Positions 13,401 through 23,265 of a stretch of 64,000 nt of DNA are shown here, in pieces. How positions within the stretch are numbered: the first letter of the stretch is position 1; the number at the start of each line of letters is the position of its first letter. Origin of the DNA: Zanthoxylum bungeanum (taxonomy: Eukaryota > Streptophyta > Magnoliopsida > Sapindales > Rutaceae); assembly GCA_019454045.1 (NCBI GenBank), contig SKCR01025350.1, forward strand, positions 248,001 to 312,000. Reading direction: 5' to 3'. The notes under the pieces are model-generated. The model made no database searches and was not told where the DNA came from. It saw only the letters and a list, made by a program, of their open reading frames with translations. The translations under genes were made by a program, and so were the position numbers.

Positions 13401-13920
13401 TCAACTCGAGAAGATTCCTATTGACGTTGGTGTACCATTTATTAGGAAATCTTTAGTGAGTCGTTCAGTGTTTATCAAATAAATACCTACATGTCTATAC
13501 GAGTCTCCCGAGACTCATGGTTCATTGGGATAAACCATTGGACCAAGTCACGATATACGACATGTACTGGTCTCAGCGGATTTTACTAACCGACTCGTGT
13601 TAGTAAATCTTGATCAAGAACTTTATTTAAGGATATACAACTTATAGTGATGCTTCCCAATGTCAATTACAAATTACGTTGTAACTGTGCACTACATTGT
13701 AAATCCTAGGGTCTTTGTCTAATATACAAGTATCACTAAATTAGATTTAGTTTCAATCTAATTATTATTAGATATGTAATCGCAATTAGATCGAATATGT
13801 ATATAAAAGACAATAGGTGATACCATTAAATAAGTAATATTATGGAAAAAAAAATTGTTCGTATTTATGAATCAGACATAAATACGATCCGGATTAGCAC
13901 TCTGAGCACCAACCCTAACA
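10455..13920 (-). mobile_element. 5' LTR of copia A, with a nested hAT element
   Basis: The + strand reads TGTTGGGGTTTTGGG at the left border and ACCAACCCTAACA at the right, giving TG/CA borders on the - strand. The total is 3466 bp; removing the nested hAT element and one target duplication leaves about 2.5 kb. The last 190 bp match the truncated partner at 5930-6129. The frames at 10593-10790 and 11097-11432 show no recognisable domain and are treated as shadows. Confidence 0.8.
12415..13357. mobile_element. Non-autonomous hAT-type element, TSD ATATCCAC
   Basis: The element opens TAGAGATGTCAA and closes TTCCATCCCTA, giving the TAGRGATG terminal inverted repeats typical of plant hAT elements. 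Identical 8 bp copies of ATATCCAC lie at 12407-12414 and 13358-13365. Both ends carry many subterminal GCGGGTTTGG motifs, a common hAT transposase-binding layout. There is no transposase. About 200 bp (near 12521-12731) is duplicated in tandem (near 12743-12942). Confidence 0.9.
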
Positions 13921-15657
13921 TTATAGCCCAGCCGATTGACACCTCTACGACCTGCCATATGACACAACTACTATCTGCCACTTAAATCTCATTAAACCAT
14001 ACTACTTTTGGTAACTACTACACGCTATGCCAACATGCCAGCCTGTACTCTAACTGCTCACACGCGATTGCGTGTGTCAATCAATAAGCCCACAGCCCTG
14101 CTTCTTCCCATCAGCCACTCGCCTACTTCTATCCCATCAATCCTTGGCAAACACAAACTTCAGTTTAAGGCTTACGTCATCTAGACTTGAAAATAATACC
14201 ATTACCCCGACCTACCTCATCGGGCCAGTAAAATAAGATGATCGACTACAAATTGAAATGATCGACCTGTCCCACCAGGTCTGGTCGATACCGAGATATT
14301 TACTCCCATCATATTCCCTGAATATCTTTCCACCTCGGGTCGGGCATCAAGTGAAAACTAATTCTGATCTTTTTGTCAGGCCAGATGCCTATGCCTCTTC
14401 ATTCCGGGCCCCTTGTTCGGGAAGTGGAAATCTCTTATATACCCCTCTTAATACTTCACCTCTTATCGGGTCAAGAAATCACCATCAACATCTGTCCTCT
14501 AGTTCTCGGTATCAACGAGTTTGCGAGTTGGTGCCGGAAACTATAATGGTAGGGTGCCTTCTTACGCTGGAGTTCAACCCTGATTAAGTCTAGAATTCAA
14601 AATCTACCCCACCTCAGAGAGGGTTCCACAATCTGCAAGCATGAGTGTTTTTTGTAAAAATCCACGTCGGGTTCATAACCCTGACCTAACACCTATGTTT
14701 CTGATCCATAGTTTCTCCATCTCTTCCACTCGGCCCTCTCTGATCGATATTATTGATCCGAGCTAACTCTGGCCGGTCCGTTCACTAGTTTCTTTTCTTG
14801 AACTTGAAGAAAATCACTTTGTGACATCTCGGGCTGATGCACGCTCTCGACAAGCTGCGATCCCGGAAAAGGATGATCTGCAAAGACCTGCAAAACAAAA
14901 CATAGGTCAAGAGGGAAAGCTCACCTCGGGCTATCACACAGCAAAAGGGCCTCTGCGGGACGTAACCCAGCCCCAAGCTGATCTGATAAAGAGAGGTATT
15001 GGGGAAAAGACTGTCCCCAAGCCATATAAGTCACTTGGCCACAAGGGAATGCTCCCTCCTTACACCAATATATAATAATAAGGCCTCGGCGGGCCGTAAC
15101 CCAGCCCCGAGCTGATCTGACAAAGAGAGGCCTTAGGGGAAAGACCGTCCCAAAGCCATATAAGTCACTTGGCCGCAATGGATTGCTCCCTCCTTGCGCC
15201 ACATATAATAATAGGGCTTCGATGTGACATAACCAAGCCCGAACTGATCTGACAAAGAGAGGCCTTGGGGGAAAGACCATCCCCAAGCCATATAAGTCAC
15301 TTGGCCGCAAGAGAATACTCCCCCCTTGAGCCTCCAATATAGCCTCAGCGGAACGAATGCAGCCCCGAGCAATCAAAACTTTCGACCTCTGAAAATCACC
15401 ATGGAGACTGGCGTCTCATTTCAAGTCATCCACCAAAAACAAAACCAGGATAAAAAAAAATAAGACAAACAAAACGAGAGTGATATATCACATACCCCAT
15501 GCAGACCTAAAAGGATTAACAAGAGAGTGTGAGACAGCTTCCTGCCCTATAAATCAAACATGAAAATTCATTTATAAATGAATTCTACTTGCAATTTATT
15601 TGTAAATGAATCCCATATATTTCAAACAATATGTTAATAAATATCTCTTTTCTCAGG
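13921..15657. other. Retroelement-like spacer, no gene seen
   Basis: Relatively GC-rich sequence without a supported gene. Around 14520-14540 there is a degenerate TTGGTGCCGGAAAC resembling the PBS region of some plant gypsy elements, which suggests an old LTR and leader. The frames at 14258-14587 and 14921-15376 run through repeats and show no domain. Palindromic ATTCATTTATAAATGAAT lies near 15568, and a run of A at about 15659-15677 ends the block. Confidence 0.35.
14945..15380. repeat. ~133 bp tandem repeat, about 3.3 copies
   Basis: Units contain GCTGATCTGA, AAAGAGAGG, a run CCCCAAGCCATATAAG and TCACTTGGCCGCAA. The GCCATATAAG anchor falls at 15021, 15155 and 15287, i.e. periods of 134 and 132 bp. 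The fourth unit is partial and ends near 15380. Frames read through the array are artefacts. Confidence 0.85.
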
Positions 15658-15847
15658 CAAAAAAAAAAAAAAAAAAGTCGTTGCCTTAAATTCAACGGTC
15701 TAAATATGAGGCTTGTCAGAGACAAAGACTGCAATTTCAAGTCAAACTCTTATATTATATTCAATTTCAATCATCAAAATTTATAATTTATCTCCCCTCT
15801 CTCTCTCAATTCTGTTCACAAATTCAACAAAGTGACAAACATAACAA

Positions 15848-16634
15848 ATGGACATATCCCGAATTGCTGATTCTCCAATAACAAGCTTCTGTATATTCAT
15901 TTTCATCTTTCTAGCAAGAACAGTCTCAGGAAAAATCGACCCTCAATATCTAGCCTGTGTCACAAAAACCTGCGGTGATGGCCAAAACATAAGCTACCCA
16001 TTCTATATCGAAGGCCAACAAGAACCCTTTTGTGGGTACCCAGGATTCAATCTCTCATGCAATAACAAAGGGAACCCAGTTCTCAAACTCTCAAGTGATA
16101 CCGACTACATTGTTCAGAAAATTTTCTATGACAATCAGTCTGTTATAGTATCAAACGCAGCCGTTTTGGAATCAAATTACAATGATGCTTGTACTTTTCC
16201 TCGTATCAAAAACTTGTCTTTTATTCCAGGAGACTTCCTATTGCCTCCTGATGGAAAAGAAGTTGTGTTGCTATACAATTGCAACAACTCATTGCCTCAG
16301 GAATTGTCACAACACAAGCTGGCTAGTAATTGTTCAAGTCAAAATGATGAAAGTAGTACAGTTTTGGCTATGTTTGTGGATGATTCCGATTTGGTTTCTG
16401 CTTTCAAGGAATGCGGTGAAGTGCCAGTGGTGGCGCCTGTGGATGCAAGTATAGATGATTTGAGGGGTGTTATTGGGATTAAAGAAATGGTGAGAAGAGG
16501 GTTTGTGTTGAAATGGGTAGCGAGTGACTGCAGCGTTTGTGAACAAAGTGGTGGCAAGTGTGGCTTCGATGCGGCTACTTATCATTTCCAGTGTTACTGC
16601 CCTGATAGACCTCATGCTAAGCATTGTATTCCTG
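15848..16634 (+). CDS. Receptor kinase ectodomain exon A (GUB_WAK/WAK_assoc)
   Basis: This exon encodes 262 residues plus one base: an extracellular module of the LRK10-like (leaf rust 10) receptor kinase family. Residues 1-28 are a signal peptide with a hydrophobic core (CIFIFIFLA). The GUB_WAK-type domain follows, with CG at 42-43, NISYPF at 47-52 and CGYPGF at 62-67. The WAK_assoc-type domain closes the exon with CSVCEQSGGKCGF near 228-240 and CYCPD near 249-253. Several N-x-S/T sites fit a cell-wall-facing protein. The frame continues to 16711, but homology stops at CIPG, where a GT donor (16635) leaves phase 1. The start is preceded by a pyrimidine-rich leader. Alone it has no membrane or kinase segment; I infer splicing to 20721-22305, though a secreted form is possible. 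Confidence 0.85.
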
Positions 16635-17875
16635 GTATGTATCTTTTCTTCCCCCTCTCTCTAGTTAATCTCTTTATCACAAAACTGTTTGAATTTTCTA
16701 TTCTTTCTTGATACTGTAAGTTCCCGAAAACTTCTCTGAAGTTATTATTTTCTTTTCAATTTCATCATCTTCATAAGCCTCTGAGGCTTGTTGTTGCCTG
16801 GTGATGCATGCGTTGGAGAGGGCAACTGTTTAATTCATATCCCTTATCTTTAAATTTTAAATTGATGATAGTAAAATGGTCCTACCAAAGACTTTTCCTG
16901 CAGTAAAGCAAGAACAAATAAAGGGTCCCCAATAGTAATACAATGGAAAAAAATATCTCTTTTTATTTATAAAATTACATATTTCACCTAAAACCCCTAA
17001 AATTCAGGATTGCTCTCATTAATGGCCACATGGGCATGCTATGCTGGGCTGATTGAGTCCACTCGTCCTTAATCCTCATAGTGGGGAGAAAATGTGGCAG
17101 CCTCTGGTCCAAAAAATCTGAAAGTTCAGTTCACTTAACCCACCAAAATTCATCAAAATCGGCAGTAATAGTGGGGGAGTTGAACCAAGAATAAGTTGGA
17201 CTTTACAGATGAAAAGCTGCAAGAGTTTGTGTGATGATTTCCTGGCAAAATTTTATAGACTTTTATATACAAGTCATTCTGTAATGTGTAATCCACTGGT
17301 GGGTTTCAGTCCACAAAGACATTGCATTTACCCTTTACAAATTAAATTGATATTGCTTGCACTATTCTTTTGGCTTTTACAAACGCGTTTTTTTGCCTTG
17401 GCACCACTTGCCAGTAGCCACCTCTCTATATATTATCAACTTTGAACTCTAGGAATAGAATTATGCAAGTTTGATTTTACGTCCCATATTTATATTAGCT
17501 TAACTAAACAAACACCTAAAAAATATTAAGGTCAGAGTTATAAGCCATTACATTAGAAATATCTAGCCTTGATGTTGCTGTTACATGTGCGGACATTTTC
17601 CCAGAATCTTCAAGACAAATAAAATTACCTTTGTTGTTTTTTTTTATAGTTTGGTTTCAGATTTTTAACATGCAATTAGGTCATAAATAATGATATAATA
17701 CAATGACAGCATATGATGTTGACTGTATTATTAAATTATGTGGATTTATGAAACCAAAATGCATGCCAAGTCAATGTTCAACATCCTAGTGGTGATTAAA
17801 AAAAAGCGGAAGATAATTGAACCATTGAAGGCTATTAGTCTGATTCTGAATTCTTCAAAGCCTTGTTCTTCATCA
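16635..17875 (+). other. Intron or intergenic DNA between ectodomain exons A and B
   Basis: About 1.2 kb with no domain-bearing frame. The frame at 17209-17445 has no recognisable feature. If exon A splices to the kinase exons this is intron; it must also contain the promoter if exon B has its own transcription start. I see no clear TATA box that I would defend. Confidence 0.4.
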
Positions 17876-18650
17876 ATGTGCTCCCATCTAGGATTGCCAA
17901 ATTTGTTCAGCTTTAGATTACTCTTCAATATTGGAATCATTTTCTTTACAGACACCATCCTTTTTTATTCTGTTCTATCAACAGAATCAAAATATGAAGC
18001 TTGCAAGCCAAGCAATTGTGGTACTGGCCCGAATATAAGCTACCCTTTCTTTATCCGAGATGCTGGCAGAGAATTCTGTGGCTATCCAGGCTTTCAAATT
18101 CATTGTAAAGAGAATAAACCCATTTACAAAACCTCAAAAGGCTACTTCACCATACAAAACATTTCTTATGAAAACCAGTCATTTCGGTTAGTTGTTGAAG
18201 GGTTGTTCGAAGATACATGCATTGCTCCGGCTCATAATTTCTCGTTTGACCGTTCTTCCCTCGACTTCAGTCCCCATCATGCTGATCTCTTGTTCTTTCA
18301 TAGCTGCAATGATTCTTTTCATCTCAATTACACAAAATCTAAGCTTGCATGTGCTTCCAATGCCACACGTAGTACTTTTGTGGCATTAGTCCCTAGGAAT
18401 GAGGGCTTGAATTGGTCTGCAGTTGCCTGTGATTCTTTAGTGGCTTCACCTGTTCAATTAGAGGCAGAGGAAATTAATCGAACAATAGAAAGTTTCGACT
18501 ATGTGAAGTTGTTGAAGTTTGGATTTTCGCTAGAATGGACCGGATATAGTTGTGCTGCGTGCAGAAGAAGTGGTGGCCGATGTGGGTTTGAAAATGAAAA
18601 TAGTGTATGTTTCTGCCCAGATGGATCTCATCTCCAAAACTGCAATGATG
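17876..18650 (+). CDS. Receptor kinase ectodomain exon B (GUB_WAK/WAK_assoc)
   Basis: A second ectodomain module of 258 residues plus one base. The frame opens at 17738, but I choose the methionine at 17876 because a signal peptide (LLFNIGIIFF core) follows at once and the upstream residues are basic and unlike the family. The mature part has CGTGPNISYPF, CGYPGF and, at the end, CAACRRSGGRCGF then CFCPDG. It shares the exon A architecture but is well diverged from it. A GT donor at 18651 follows the NCNDG end and leaves phase 1, as in exon A. The frame beyond 18650 is intron read-through. It would need the exons at 20721-22305 to make a membrane receptor kinase; that join is inferred. Confidence 0.82.
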
Positions 18651-19562
18651 GTAGGCTTATAACCTTAACTATATTAATTTTTTGCCTAATGTCTCTAGAT
18701 CATGCTTTTGCTTGCAAGAGGAAAAGAGATGAACCCTTGGCCTGTCTGATATATAGCCAATAAGTTCCCAAGTACATGTTTAACAAGGTTCATGGTTATG
18801 AGTTATTGTTCTGTTGTCTTTAGTCAAATGTTGATACTTGATAAGTAAAATCAAGGAGTCATACAGGGTTCTGTAGTCTGTTTACTCTTAATTCATCATC
18901 AGCCCTCCTTACTTCACCGGAAAAGACTTCTCGAATAGAAAATGTTTACCTTTGATTGATAGACATATTCCAATGACAACTTCTGGTGTTTCAACCATTT
19001 CTTGAATGTCAGAAATGACTATAACTGTGAGCCTGTCATAAATGTCAAACTCCTTTTCGCGTTCCACGCCATTTTATAACTTCTCCTACAGGATCACCTG
19101 AAACATCTTCTAAGTTAGTGAACATTAAGCAAAGTTTCTGTTTGATTCTTAACAGTATGAGAGAATTATAGGTACATATTTCGTTTTCGTTCTGTTATTT
19201 ATCTAGACGTCTCCAATAAACCGCAGGAAGACAACTTGAAACCTCTGTCCTAATTTTGGATGTTGAAGTGTTTGATGACTAAATAGTTTCAAGTCTTTAT
19301 ACACTAAGGGAGAAGATGATGAAGGAGGGTTGAACCTTTTTTTCCCTTAGTCCTTGGCTGACCAATCAAAAATATTTCCAATTTCCTAAAAATGCGTGAT
19401 TTTGATGACTAACTCAACTCACCTTGCACTTATTTCAGTCTGATTCTATAAATCTTCCCATTCAACTTTTCCACTCAGCTGGCTGCTGTCTCAATAGTAC
19501 TATACTAATTGAGCCTTTGTGTGGCTGTTGTTGTTTTGTTGCCAAAATAGGGAGAATTTGCA
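18651..19562 (+). other. Spacer between exons B and C
   Basis: Non-coding by appearance, with no supported frame, repeat or transposon end. If exon B splices to the kinase exons this is part of its intron, and it would include any separate promoter for exon C. Confidence 0.4.
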
Positions 19563-20214
19563 ATGGCTCATGTATCTTATCTTGTGTTCTTCATTTTCTC
19601 TTATCTTTTACTTCTTTCCTTGGCTCAAGAAGAACGGATGTTCAATTCGAATTGTTCATCTTTTTCTTCTGCGTAGTAGATGACTGCGACAAGCCAACTC
19701 AAAAGATTCAACTGAGAAAGGATGAGCCATGGCATAATATTACAAGCATCCCTCAGGATGATACTGTTACAATTTATGATCAAGTGTTTCCAAAGCACTT
19801 GAACAACCGCAGCTATGAATCCTTCAATAATTTTACCCTTCCAATATCTTCTCCTTTAATCTCTTTTAAAATCCTATTCAATTTAACCATGTTCAAGTGC
19901 CCACCAAGTCTTGAAAATGTTCCCATGAATTTCAATTTGTCCCGTGATTGCTCCATGATCTTTTACAGTCACCCAAATGATGGTGATTTGCCAAGTCTTC
20001 CACCTCAGTGTTCACTTATTCAGCTCCCAGTGAATTAGACTCGTAACGCTACTGACTTGTTTGATTTGTTAACCGGCAATTTTTCTCTAAAACTGCTCCC
20101 TGACTGGGGTGCAAGCCGAGGATGTATTGACTGTCTTAGGCAAGGAGGCAAATGTCTAATGACAGGGAGGGATATTTTCAGTGTTCAAATGGAACAACAG
20201 GTATAGAAGGTTAC
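19563..20214 (+). pseudogene. Broken ectodomain exon C of the receptor kinase locus
   Basis: This is a third, different ectodomain type of the LRK10-like family. It starts with a good signal peptide (ATG at 19563, hydrophobic core then SLAQEE) and NCSS, then stops at TAG 19674. The next segment resumes in another frame at DCDKPTQKIQL, so about 40 residues holding the usual CG...YPF...CGHPGF block appear deleted. A second in-frame TAG lies at 20036-20038, within LPVN-x-TRNATDLFDLL. The WAK_assoc-like end (CIDC, GGKC) needs a one-base correction near 20166 to reach the YFQCSNG segment. A donor could be at ACAG/GTATAG or ACT/GTAAGT just before 20222. Being adjacent to the kinase exons it was probably their original first exon. 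Sequencing error could in principle explain one lesion, not three. Confidence 0.75.
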
Positions 20215-20389
20215 TGTAAGTTTCTATACAGGATTAGCACTTCGATATATGCATAGATATCCAACATTTAAGGATTTACGTATCAGTTTTTTATGTTATG
20301 CTACAATTTCATGGCATAATATGACTCCATGGATTCTCTAGTTTCTAGTGTTTTTGTAGAATCTTGTTATCGCCTCAATAGAGATTAGC

Positions 20390-20585
20390 TTTCTCTTGAC
20401 GGGCACCATTGACCAGATTCTAAAAGGGATGAGAACAAGACTCTTAAACCGATAGAACCCCGAAGGCTAATAACTATATAAGAATTCTTTATTCACTCGC
20501 AACGGCCGAGGAATCAAACCCAGGACCAACTATATAGAGTATGGGTGTGTTGATCAAGTGAGCTGTCACTTGTTGACAAGTAGCA
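20390..20585 (-). mobile_element. tRNA-derived SINE-like insertion in an intron
   Basis: On the - strand an A-box-like AGCTCACTTGATCA (20551-20564) is followed about 45 bases later by a B box GGTTTGATTCC (20510-20520). This is the internal RNA polymerase III promoter spacing of plant SINEs. There is no cloverleaf, so it is not a tRNA gene. The ends are approximate, and I could not find convincing target duplications. Confidence 0.5.
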
Positions 20586-20720
20586 AGAACTTAATCAGTT
20601 TGAGATGGGGAATTTTATCTGTTGCTTGTGCATTATTATCAAGAATATGGATGATTTGATCACATCACCAAAATTACTATTGTCTAATCTAACACTATTT
20701 TATTTGTCTTTCTATTGCAG

Positions 20721-22305
20721 ATGGAAAAAAGAAATTGAAGCTAGGCCTAGGTAATGTACCGCTTTTATAAATATCTATTGATATAAATATTTCTAGCTAC
20801 TGCAAGTGTTTCATCAGTCCATTTTCATTTGCTTTCTGCAGCATATGCTACTCTGTAATCTTGAAATAGAATTTGAAAACGTTTTGTTAGTATTTTGTGG
20901 TTTTCCTTCAAAGGCCTAAGCTGGTCAAAATGTTTACAAACTCTTTTTTTGCTCATTAGGTATTGGAATTGGAGGATCAGCCATTCTAATTACGATTCTA
21001 TCAACCATTTTTTTATGTTATCACAAACAAAAATATGCTTCTGCAAACCTCCACTCAGGTAATAATTCTTCTGGTCCCTCCTCAAAATCAGACCTGGAAA
21101 TTGGCACAGTGTACTTCGGAGTCCCTATCTTCTCCTACAGCGACCTTGCAGAAGCAACAAATGATTTTAATGATGAGAAAGAACTTGGAGATGGAGGCTT
21201 TGGAACAGTGTATTATGGTAAGAAAATAAGCTTCATAGGTTCATGTTCTAAGATCACCTTTAGGGAAATTCATTGACTTGATAACTTGCTGCTAAATGGC
21301 CTATTTATTCATTCTCACTCAGGTAAGCTCAGAGATGGACGGGAAGTTGCAGTCAAGCGCCTATATGAGCATAACTACAGAAGGGTTGAACAATTTATGA
21401 ATGAAGTTGAAATCCTCACACGTGTGCGCCACAAAAATCTAGTCTCCCTTTATGGCTGCACCTCCCGTTACAGTCAGGGTCTCCTACTTGTTTATGAATT
21501 TGTTCCTAATGGCACTGTTGCGGATCATCTCCATGGTGATCGAGCTAAGCCTGGTTTACTCACATGGCCTATTCGTATGAACATTGCCATAGAAACTGCT
21601 AGTGCATTGGCATATCTACATGCTTCTGATACCATACATCGCGATGTGAAGACTGACAACATTCTCCTTGACAGCAACTTTTGTGTGAAAGTAGGAGATT
21701 TCGGGCTTTCGCGATTGTTCCCTATTGATGTCACTCATGTCTCAACTGCGCCGCAAGGAACTCCAGGCTATGTTGATCCAGAATATCATCAATGTTATCA
21801 GCTAACTGATAAGAGTGATGTATATAGCTTTGGAGTTGTCCTTATCGAGCTCATATCATCGATGCCTGCTGTTGATATGAGCAGGCATAGAAATGAGATT
21901 AACTTGGCTAACTTAGCAATAAACAAGATTCAGAAATGTGCATTTGATAATTTGATCGATCCATGCCTTGGGTATCAATCAGACAAAGAAGTTAAAATGA
22001 TGACAACTTCAGTTGCAGAGTTGGCTTTCCTATGTTTGCAACAGGACAGGGATATGAGACCTTCAATGGATAAGGTTTTGGAGGAATTGAAGAGAATTAA
22101 AAGTGGGGAGTCCAAGTTTGAGAAGAATAAAGAAAAGGAAGATGATAATGAGGTGATAATTAGTACTCAGCCACCATGTTCACCACCATATTGCGCTGAG
22201 GATTCCCTGTTGAAGAACATCCGGCTGCCACCTTCACCCATTTCTGTGACTGAAAAATGGGTTAGTAATAGTAGTAGTATCACCACACCTAATGCCAGTG
22301 GTTAA
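20721..22305 (+). CDS. LRK10-like receptor kinase: stalk, membrane and kinase exons
   Basis: Three exons: 20721-20750, 20960-21217 and 21323-22305, all joining in phase 1 with AG/GT borders. The first is a 30-base microexon for a basic stalk (KKKLKLGL). The second carries the membrane segment (SAILITILSTIFLC), a juxtamembrane part and the glycine loop GDGGFGTVYYG. The third carries the ATP-binding lysine in VAVKRL (about 21340), the helix C glutamate (FMNEVEIL), HRDVKTDN catalytic loop (about 21637), DFG, activation segment GTPGYVDPEY and RPSM, then an acidic tail ending KWVSNSSS...TPNASG, the usual family tail. All catalytic residues are present, so an active Ser/Thr kinase at the plasma membrane is expected. 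It needs an upstream ectodomain exon; the nearest (C) is broken, while A and B are intact and in phase. The frame open from 21286 begins in the intron. Confidence 0.88.
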
Positions 22306-22921
22306 GGTTTTGGCTTAGATGCTGCTTGAAGTTGCAGATGGATGATGAAAATATGTTTTGACATCCATCTGGCTGGTTATATGTAAATGCAAGGCACATT
22401 CTTGGTAAGCTAAGGGAAGAGGGAATGTATATAAAGTAAATGGAGCTGTTTTTCTTAGTACCCTTGGCTTTTCTTTTTGAATGTGTCATTGTTAAACTAG
22501 AGTTCATATGTTGAAGATGAAATATCTTTTCTTAATCTGAACTCTTTTGAGTTAAAATTAGAATTATGAATCTTGATTGTCTAGGATCTAACCCCTCTTT
22601 TGAGAGAAATAACTCACTCTGTCAATTATTTTGAATGCAACTTATTTGGTGCTTTGGTCACGTGGATTGTTAGGCTAATGATATTTATACAAAAAGGTGA
22701 CAAAATAACCACCAAATTTTTGTCACTCTTTTGTCATTGGTTTCTCCAAATATCATTTTTCATCTCACATTATTTGGGAAAAAATTTGAATATATACTTA
22801 TAAGTAAAGGATTCTCTTATGGATTATCAATCAATCAAGTCTTAAATTATTTTGCCGTCAAGCCAAGCCACCCTCGGAGACAAAACGCATAAAGTGAACT
22901 CCATTATTTATTCTTAAAATG
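22306..22921 (+). other. 3' untranslated region and downstream spacer
   Basis: Follows the kinase stop codon. The first couple of hundred bases are probably 3' UTR. No other feature is supported; short frames on both strands (22289-22507, 22600-22803) lack any domain. Confidence 0.4.
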
Positions 22922-23265
22922 ACCAAATAGAGGTCGTGTTGCTATCCAATTGTAATATCTCTTCATTGTCCGAAAAGCTTTTACAGTACAGGGTTGGTGG
23001 TAGTAACTGTCAAAAATGAAACAGGTACAGTTTTGGCCAGGCTTGAAGGAATGTAAAGACAAAGTGGTGGCGCCTGTGGATCGATTAAATGGAGATGAAA
23101 GTGATGATGTTGGAATTGAAGAAATGGTGAAAATAGGGTTTTTACTGACATGGACAGAAATCGACTGCAGCCTCTGTGAAGAAAGTGGTGGCAAGAAATC
23201 GACTGCTGACCGTTTCCAGTGTTACTGCCCTGACAGACCTCACGCAACTTTTTGTATTCCTTCTG
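22922..23265 (+). pseudogene. Broken ectodomain fragment D, most like exon A
   Basis: The fragment starts in the middle of the module: EVVLLSNCN here matches EVVLLYNCN in exon A. It reaches a stop near 23017, shifts frame, lacks about a dozen residues, and resumes as ECKDKVVAPVD through GFLLTW and CSLCEESGGK to CYCPDRPHA. The cysteine pair after GGK is lost (GGKKSTAD). The closing CIPSG and a GT donor (23266) in phase 1 are kept. It lies downstream of the kinase exons, so it cannot feed them, and no kinase follows before copia B. It is probably the truncated remnant of a further tandem copy. The ~290 bp from 23266 to 23554 hold nothing I recognise. Confidence 0.75.

Noticed and set aside
14921..15376. 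A 151-codon protein with repeated PSDLYGLG-like units
   Set aside because: It is read straight through the 133 bp DNA tandem repeat and has no known domain.
20510..20564. A tRNA gene
   Set aside because: Only A- and B-box-like sequences are present; there is no acceptor stem or anticodon arm, so a SINE fits better.
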